Source of the DNA: Anaerolineales bacterium | GTDB taxonomy: Bacteria; Chloroflexota; Anaerolineae; Anaerolineales; DRMV01 | Assembly (NCBI GenBank): GCA_027026295.1 | Contig: JALVOR010000019.1 | Span: 1-7,650 of the forward strand | DNA: 7,650 nucleotides | Reading direction: 5' to 3' | In this document: one piece after another, positions 5,426 to 7,650 of the stretch | How the letters are laid out: every line of letters begins with the position of its first letter | How positions within the stretch are numbered: the stretch's first letter is position 1 | The notes under the pieces: model-generated | The model's database searches: none | What the model saw: the letters and a program-made list of their open reading frames with translations, nothing else | What the model was told of the DNA's origin: nothing | Made by a program: the position numbers and the translations under genes

Positions 5426-7351
5426 TTACTGGCAAAATTCCAGCGGAATGCTTTGGATGCCGCTGGTGGCTTCGTTCCCCGCGTTGTCTATGGCTTTGAC
5501 ATAGAATTCGATTTGTCCATTGAGCTGCTTGAAAAGAGACATGACTTCGTTGGTATTGACGTTGACGTTGAAGCCCATTTGCCCGCCCATAGCAACATCG
5601 GCTACGGGGGTGGTGTGCCAGTCGCCAGTGCCCCCACTGTTGCTGGAAATGAAGCGATAAACAAGCAAGACGTTGCTATCGCTGATGCCTCCTTCGTCGG
5701 TCACCCGCGCTGTGGCGTACATTATCGTCGGTCCACAACTGCTGGAACCGTAGAAAACTTTGCTGTTGAGGGAATGAAGGTCGGAAATCGCAGGTGGTGT
5801 GGTGTCGGGCACAGGAGTGGGTGTGGGCGGAGGTGTCCGCACAGGGAGATCATCAACGTCGTCGATTTCGCCCAGGTAAGTTGCTATCCAGCAGTAAACG
5901 TTGCCGGGCTCCCAGTAAACGTACAGCCAACTATTGTCTGCCAAGCGCCCTTCTGCTACTGCTTCGCTGCCTTCCGTGAGCGTTGCCACAGCCTCGAAAA
6001 CCTTACTGGGGCCTTTTCGGCAAAAAGCGTTTTGTGTTGTGTGGAAACTGTGAGGAACAGGCGACGGCGTGATTTGTGGGTTATTGCCGCCCATGGGTGG
6101 AATGGGCAAGAGGTCATAATCCCAGCCGAAGTCGATGGATACGTGATCTCCGGCATGTATGGTCACGGTTTGCGATGCTGTGTAGGTGTCCAGGAAGCCT
6201 TCGGGGGCTGTCCATTTTCCGGGGAGCAAGATGGCGTCATTGGGCGGCACGTTGGCGCTGATACTGACACAGTATTCCCCTTCTGCGGGAAATGCGTTGA
6301 ACCAATACTCACCGGCGCTTCTGGAAACCATGGAATCAACTACCGGGCCATCGCATTCACCCTGGTGAAGGTCAACCCGCACGCCGTCCAGTTTGGGTTC
6401 ATCCCGTTGGAGGATGCCGTCGGCATGCATTGTGCCATCAGGTTCGAGAACGCAGCCCTCGGGGGGCGGGTCTGAGGGTTCGCCGCCGCAAACATCGTGC
6501 CAGATATAACCATAGAGGTTTGCACTGATAGGCATGTTTTCTTCGCCGCCACAAGATCGTCTGTCAGGCCCTCCGGTGCTGAATTGCCACACTTCAGACC
6601 ACGGGCTTTCAACGGTGCTGAAGTAAGCCTTGACACGCCAGTAATATGTCTGGCAATAATCCAGTGGGTCACCGGGGGCCCAGCGTGTGTCGGGGTGCAC
6701 GCCTGCTGAGTGCCCGGAAGAAGCCACAATGTCAGAGAATTCCGGGTCAAGCGCGATATCTATGCGGTAAGCCGTAGGCAGGCAAGCGTAAGGGTAGTCC
6801 CATACGAAATTGTCACGTGCATAGTCGTATCCGCTTCCGTTGGTTGGGGAAATCAATACAGGAGCGGCTGGCGCCACTGGCGTTGCTGCGTCGGTGCACA
6901 TGGGGCCGATGAAGAAATAGGTGGCTGTGTCGCCGGCGTGGCTGTTAGAAGGAATGACAATCCAAATGTATCCGGTGCCGGATTCCAGAGGTTCGGGCCA
7001 CACGACGGAGCTTTGCGTTCCCGGCACGGTGATGGAAACCCCTTCGGACGGCGTGTAAGATGGCCCTTGGAAGAGGGTCACAGTGAAACTTTCCGGGGCA
7101 CACGAAGGGGGATAGTTGTATTCCCAAGTGAGCGTTGGTGTTGTATCCGATAAAATGGCATGATCTGCCGGTGCGATGTGCGTTACTGCTTCCATGGCGT
7201 CGGGGTCGCAGGGGGGTGCAGGTGTGGTAGTGGGCGCTGGCCCGGGGGCGGGGCCCCCGGTGGGCATACTGCAGGCAGTTAACCCAATAACTACTGCTGC
7301 AAAGGCTGTAATCAATATCCAGCGCCAAGAAGATGATTTGGTGTTTGGCAT
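5426..7351 (-). CDS. Multidomain surface lipoprotein (FN3-like, SdrD_B-like and SH3 modules)
   Basis: Predicted exported lipoprotein of 641 residues, function unknown. The signal is clear: basic N-terminus (K5, R10), hydrophobic core 11-24, lipobox LTAC with the lipidated Cys at 27, then a flexible Gly/Pro/Thr linker (29-47). Two Ig- or FN3-like modules follow (about 53-150 and 162-260), both built on a PxxxxILS/LIS start and a YxWxV-type strand. Next is an SdrD_B or carboxypeptidase-regulatory-like module (278-410, GYIWHDV then DGILQRDEPKLDGVRVDLHQ). An SH3-like module with a cysteine pair follows (438-497, FCRKGPS to YCWIA, C444 and C487). A Pro/Thr linker (506-520) leads to a final Ig-like domain (521-641, DNAGNEATSG). 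No catalytic motif is seen. AGGAGG lies 7 bases before the ATG. The gene stands alone, convergent with feo, and is probably a cell-surface adhesion or wall-binding protein; that role is inference. Domain limits are approximate. Confidence 0.88.
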   Translation of the reverse strand: MPNTKSSSWRWILITAFAAVVIGLTACSMPTGGPAPGPAPTTTPAPPCDPDAMEAVTHIAPADHAILSDTTPTLTWEYNYPPSCAPESFTVTLFQGPSYTPSEGVSITVPGTQSSVVWPEPLESGTGYIWIVIPSNSHAGDTATYFFIGPMCTDAATPVAPAAPVLISPTNGSGYDYARDNFVWDYPYACLPTAYRIDIALDPEFSDIVASSGHSAGVHPDTRWAPGDPLDYCQTYYWRVKAYFSTVESPWSEVWQFSTGGPDRRSCGGEENMPISANLYGYIWHDVCGGEPSDPPPEGCVLEPDGTMHADGILQRDEPKLDGVRVDLHQGECDGPVVDSMVSRSAGEYWFNAFPAEGEYCVSISANVPPNDAILLPGKWTAPEGFLDTYTASQTVTIHAGDHVSIDFGWDYDLLPIPPMGGNNPQITPSPVPHSFHTTQNAFCRKGPSKVFEAVATLTEGSEAVAEGRLADNSWLYVYWEPGNVYCWIATYLGEIDDVDDLPVRTPPPTPTPVPDTTPPAISDLHSLNSKVFYGSSSCGPTIMYATARVTDEGGISDSNVLLVYRFISSNSGGTGDWHTTPVADVAMGGQMGFNVNVNTNEVMSLFKQLNGQIEFYVKAIDNAGNEATSGIQSIPLEFCQ

Positions 7352-7358
7352 GAGGTTT

Positions 7359-7364
7359 CCTCCT
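7359..7364 (-). promoter_or_regulatory. Strong ribosome binding site of the lipoprotein gene
   Basis: A perfect AGGAGG on the minus strand lies 7 bases before the ATG at 7351, confirming the start that gives the full signal peptide. Confidence 0.85.
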
Positions 7365-7376
7365 GAAATTTGAAGT

Positions 7377-7391
7377 GGCGCGTTGTGCGCC
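7377..7391 (-). repeat. Small hairpin before the lipoprotein ribosome site
   Basis: GGCGC and GCGCC form a perfect 5-bp GC stem with a 5-base loop, ending 12 bases before the AGGAGG. It would sit in the untranslated leader of the lipoprotein mRNA. It may be incidental. Confidence 0.35.
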
Positions 7392-7419
7392 GAGGGCGAT
7401 AAGCGAGACTTTCGAAAAG

Positions 7420-7453
7420 CCTTGGCCTGACAAGATGAGATTGTTGGCCAAGG
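7420..7453 (-). repeat. Inverted repeat in the lipoprotein leader
   Basis: CCTTGGCC (7420-7427) and GGCCAAGG (7446-7453) are perfect 8-bp inverted arms, with an inner ACAA/TTGT pairing that lengthens the hairpin. Read leftward, the stem is followed by CTTTTCG, so it could act as a weak terminator for transcription arriving from the transposase side, or as a leader structure of the lipoprotein gene. I found no convincing promoter between 7365 and 7541. Confidence 0.45.
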
Positions 7454-7541
7454 AGGCAGCGAGCAGGAGTGCGATTGACGTTGTGTTAGGCAATCAAACC
7501 ACGGGAATCAGGCGTTTAGATACATTAGACATTATCACGGT

Positions 7542-7650
7542 TTAAGTAGGGACAGGGTCATAGTGCCAGGGTCTGAAGTTCAATCGGAAGTTGTGCAAGC
7601 CACAACAGGTTTCCATGACTTGGTCGCGGAACCCTTGCTTCCAGTTACGG
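7542..7650 (-). CDS. Probable DDE transposase, C-terminal end (partial)
   Basis: The last 35 codons of a leftward gene that continues beyond the right edge; the TAA stop is at 7542-7544. The visible protein contains ETCCGLHNFRLNFRPW, which resembles the C-terminal end of DDE-superfamily insertion-sequence transposases (an IS5-like or DDE_Tnp_4 type, with a Cys-x-LHNFR pattern near the end). The catalytic residues would lie outside the window, so neither intactness nor family can be judged. The end of the insertion sequence should lie a little left of the stop, within about 7450-7541, but no terminal repeat can be identified with only one end visible. The reading frame is clean and open for all visible codons. 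It could instead be the tail of an unrelated protein. Confidence 0.6.
   Translation of the reverse strand, partial: RNWKQGFRDQVMETCCGLHNFRLNFRPWHYDPVPT

Noticed and set aside
5219..6475. Long plus-strand open frame of 418 codons opposite the lipoprotein gene
   Set aside because: It runs through the end of feoC, the terminator and half of the lipoprotein gene on the other strand, has no recognisable domain, and its start lies inside feoC. The minus-strand gene has a signal peptide, domains and a ribosome site.
6945..7493. Minus-strand open frame of 182 codons beginning with a hydrophobic stretch in the lipoprotein leader
   Set aside because: It overlaps the lipoprotein start in another frame over most of its length, has no good ribosome site, and its C-terminal half is low-quality shadow sequence.
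1..7650. CRISPR array or defence or phage system
   Set aside because: No regularly spaced repeats, cas, toxin-antitoxin or phage genes were seen; the only mobile signals are the small repeat at 2131-2231 and the transposase tail at the right edge.

Overview
The window reads as a stretch of chromosome from a fairly GC-rich bacterium, probably a member of the Chloroflexota (Anaerolineae-like). The reasons are the style of the proteins: an M50 protease followed by an HD-domain gene and pcm, a feo operon with two FeoA genes, and a large lipoprotein made of FN3-like, SdrD_B-like and bacterial SH3 modules joined by Thr/Pro linkers. This taxonomic guess comes from remembered family style, not from a search.

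Layout. Positions 2-1788 hold a tightly packed leftward operon: a site-2-type M50 metalloprotease, an HD-domain putative phosphohydrolase (GTG start overlapping the protease stop) and protein-L-isoaspartate O-methyltransferase (pcm). An extended -10 promoter near 1840 can drive it. Diverging from it, a perfect consensus promoter (TTGACA, 17 bp, TATAAT) drives a tRNA-Asn(GTT) at 1917-1989, followed by an intrinsic terminator. The region 1990-2361 has no protein gene. It holds that terminator, a roughly 100-bp MITE-like inverted-repeat element, and the AT-rich promoter and leader of the next operon.

Positions 2362-5360 hold a complete rightward ferrous-iron uptake operon, feoA-feoA-feoB-feoC. 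Its genes overlap or nearly touch, and it ends in a strong hairpin terminator that can work in both directions. FeoB is the GTP-dependent membrane transporter, the two small SH3-like FeoA proteins are likely accessory partners, and the last gene is a small winged-helix protein with four cysteines that I read as FeoC.

Positions 5426-7351 hold a leftward gene, convergent with feo, for a 641-residue surface lipoprotein. Its upstream leader (7352-7541) contains two inverted repeats. At the right edge, 7542-7650 encodes the last 35 residues of what looks like a DDE transposase, so an insertion sequence runs out of the window.

Most of the window is core housekeeping and transport. The least ordinary items are the small element after the tRNA gene, the FeoC-like cysteine spacing, the duplicated FeoA, the dyads at the feo promoter and the mosaic lipoprotein beside a transposase end. 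I did not see a clearly new multi-gene system.
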